The position numbers and the translations under genes were made by a program. Below, piece by piece: positions 63,650 to 64,000 of a stretch of DNA of 64,000 nt (position 1 is its first letter; every line of letters starts with the position of its first letter). Under the pieces are notes generated by a model. It was not told the DNA's origin. It searched no databases and saw only the letters and a program-made list of their open reading frames with translations. The stretch lies in the NCBI GenBank assembly GCA_036924085.1, contig JAVGWX010000013.1, positions 52,806,404-52,870,403 on the forward strand, written 5' to 3'. Source of the stretch: Ariolimax columbianus. Its lineage: Eukaryota > Mollusca > Gastropoda > Stylommatophora > Arionidae.

Positions 63650-64000
63650 ATGTTTTCAACGGTCTGTTGAGGAAACTATGAGTCGGAGGATAATGAAATT
63701 TTGCAAACTTGACGGTTGGTATGTGCTATGTACACCAGAAGTGATGTCATCATATGTATCTTCACTTGTCGCAGTTTGGTCCGGTTTCATTTGAACACAC
63801 CTCGTATTTGCAGCCAGGATCTTGCCTACTACAAAGAGTGGTGATATTCCACAGTGATTGTCGCATTCTGGCCGGTTGCCTTTTGTCTTGTATACGTGAA
63901 CTATTGAGGCGTCCTTCGGATCCTGCAGAATTACTCCTTCAGTCCACATATTGCAGAAGAGTTCAGTGATCTTTCTGGTGAGGGATTGGCCAGCTGTCTT
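63650..64000 (-). mobile_element. ZF-LINE RT fragment, continues off the right edge
   Basis: Minus strand: MWTEGVILQDPKDASIVHVY and KTKGNRPECDNHCGISPLFV with VGKILA, the RT finger block of the same family as 59.9-61.95 kb. Confidence 0.75.

Overview
This is animal nuclear DNA: AT-rich, intron-containing, and dominated by retrotransposons. No bacterial gene layout, operon, phage or CRISPR is visible. The repeat mix points to an invertebrate, most plausibly a lophotrochozoan and perhaps a gastropod mollusc. It includes a nimbus/I-type LINE with RNase H, CR1-like and RTE-like LINEs, a LINE with a C-terminal zinc finger, tRNA-headed SINEs and mariner remnants. The taxonomic call is inference, because no marker was searched.

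Two host genes can be rebuilt exon by exon, with every splice site in phase. On the minus strand, TMEM62 (a membrane-anchored calcineurin-like metallophosphoesterase) runs from its start codon at 41623 leftwards through seven coding exons. These are 41426-41623, 37654-37765, 25036-25173, 15102-15147, 11068-11233, 8004-8128 and 6119-6241, giving 302 residues; the C-terminal exons lie beyond the left edge. On the plus strand, TRMT61A (catalytic subunit of the tRNA m1A58 methyltransferase) is complete in three coding exons: 45373-45697, 51432-51698 and 56945-57333 (326 aa). The two genes are divergent and about 3.7 kb apart, and the interval between them is almost entirely LINE and SINE debris.

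Nearly everything else is introns and flanks filled with transposable elements. For this report the families are named: N-A (nimbus-like LINE, RT + RNase H + Cys/His knuckle, (GAA)n tail), N-B (a related LINE), CR1-like (tail of TTAAG repeats), RTE-like, ZF-LINE (ends in a C2H2 finger), SINE-A and SINE-C (tRNA-headed), SINE-B ((GAA)n tail), SINE-D (tRNA-headed fragments) and M (a 346-348 bp retroposon containing a 36-bp minisatellite). Many copies have clear 8-15 bp target-site duplications (TSDs), so insertion order can be read directly. At 33.7-37.0 kb, SINE-A sits inside N-A, which sits inside N-B.

The most unusual block is 17.9-23.65 kb, inside TMEM62 intron 3. It is a piece of ribosomal DNA on the minus strand: ETS-like DNA, then 18S split by an N-A LINE with a 12-bp TSD, then a tandem series of 18S-28S chimeras sharing one junction, then two copies of the 28S 3' region. 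Other notable points are a 29-bp LINE 'tail-only' insertion with a perfect 11-bp TSD, a retroposon family whose minisatellite expanded in only one copy, a core shared by two SINE families, and an AT microsatellite at the RT coding motif LIYIND. I found no convincing new defence, biosynthetic or mobile system; the interest lies in retroposition mechanics and the rDNA mosaic.
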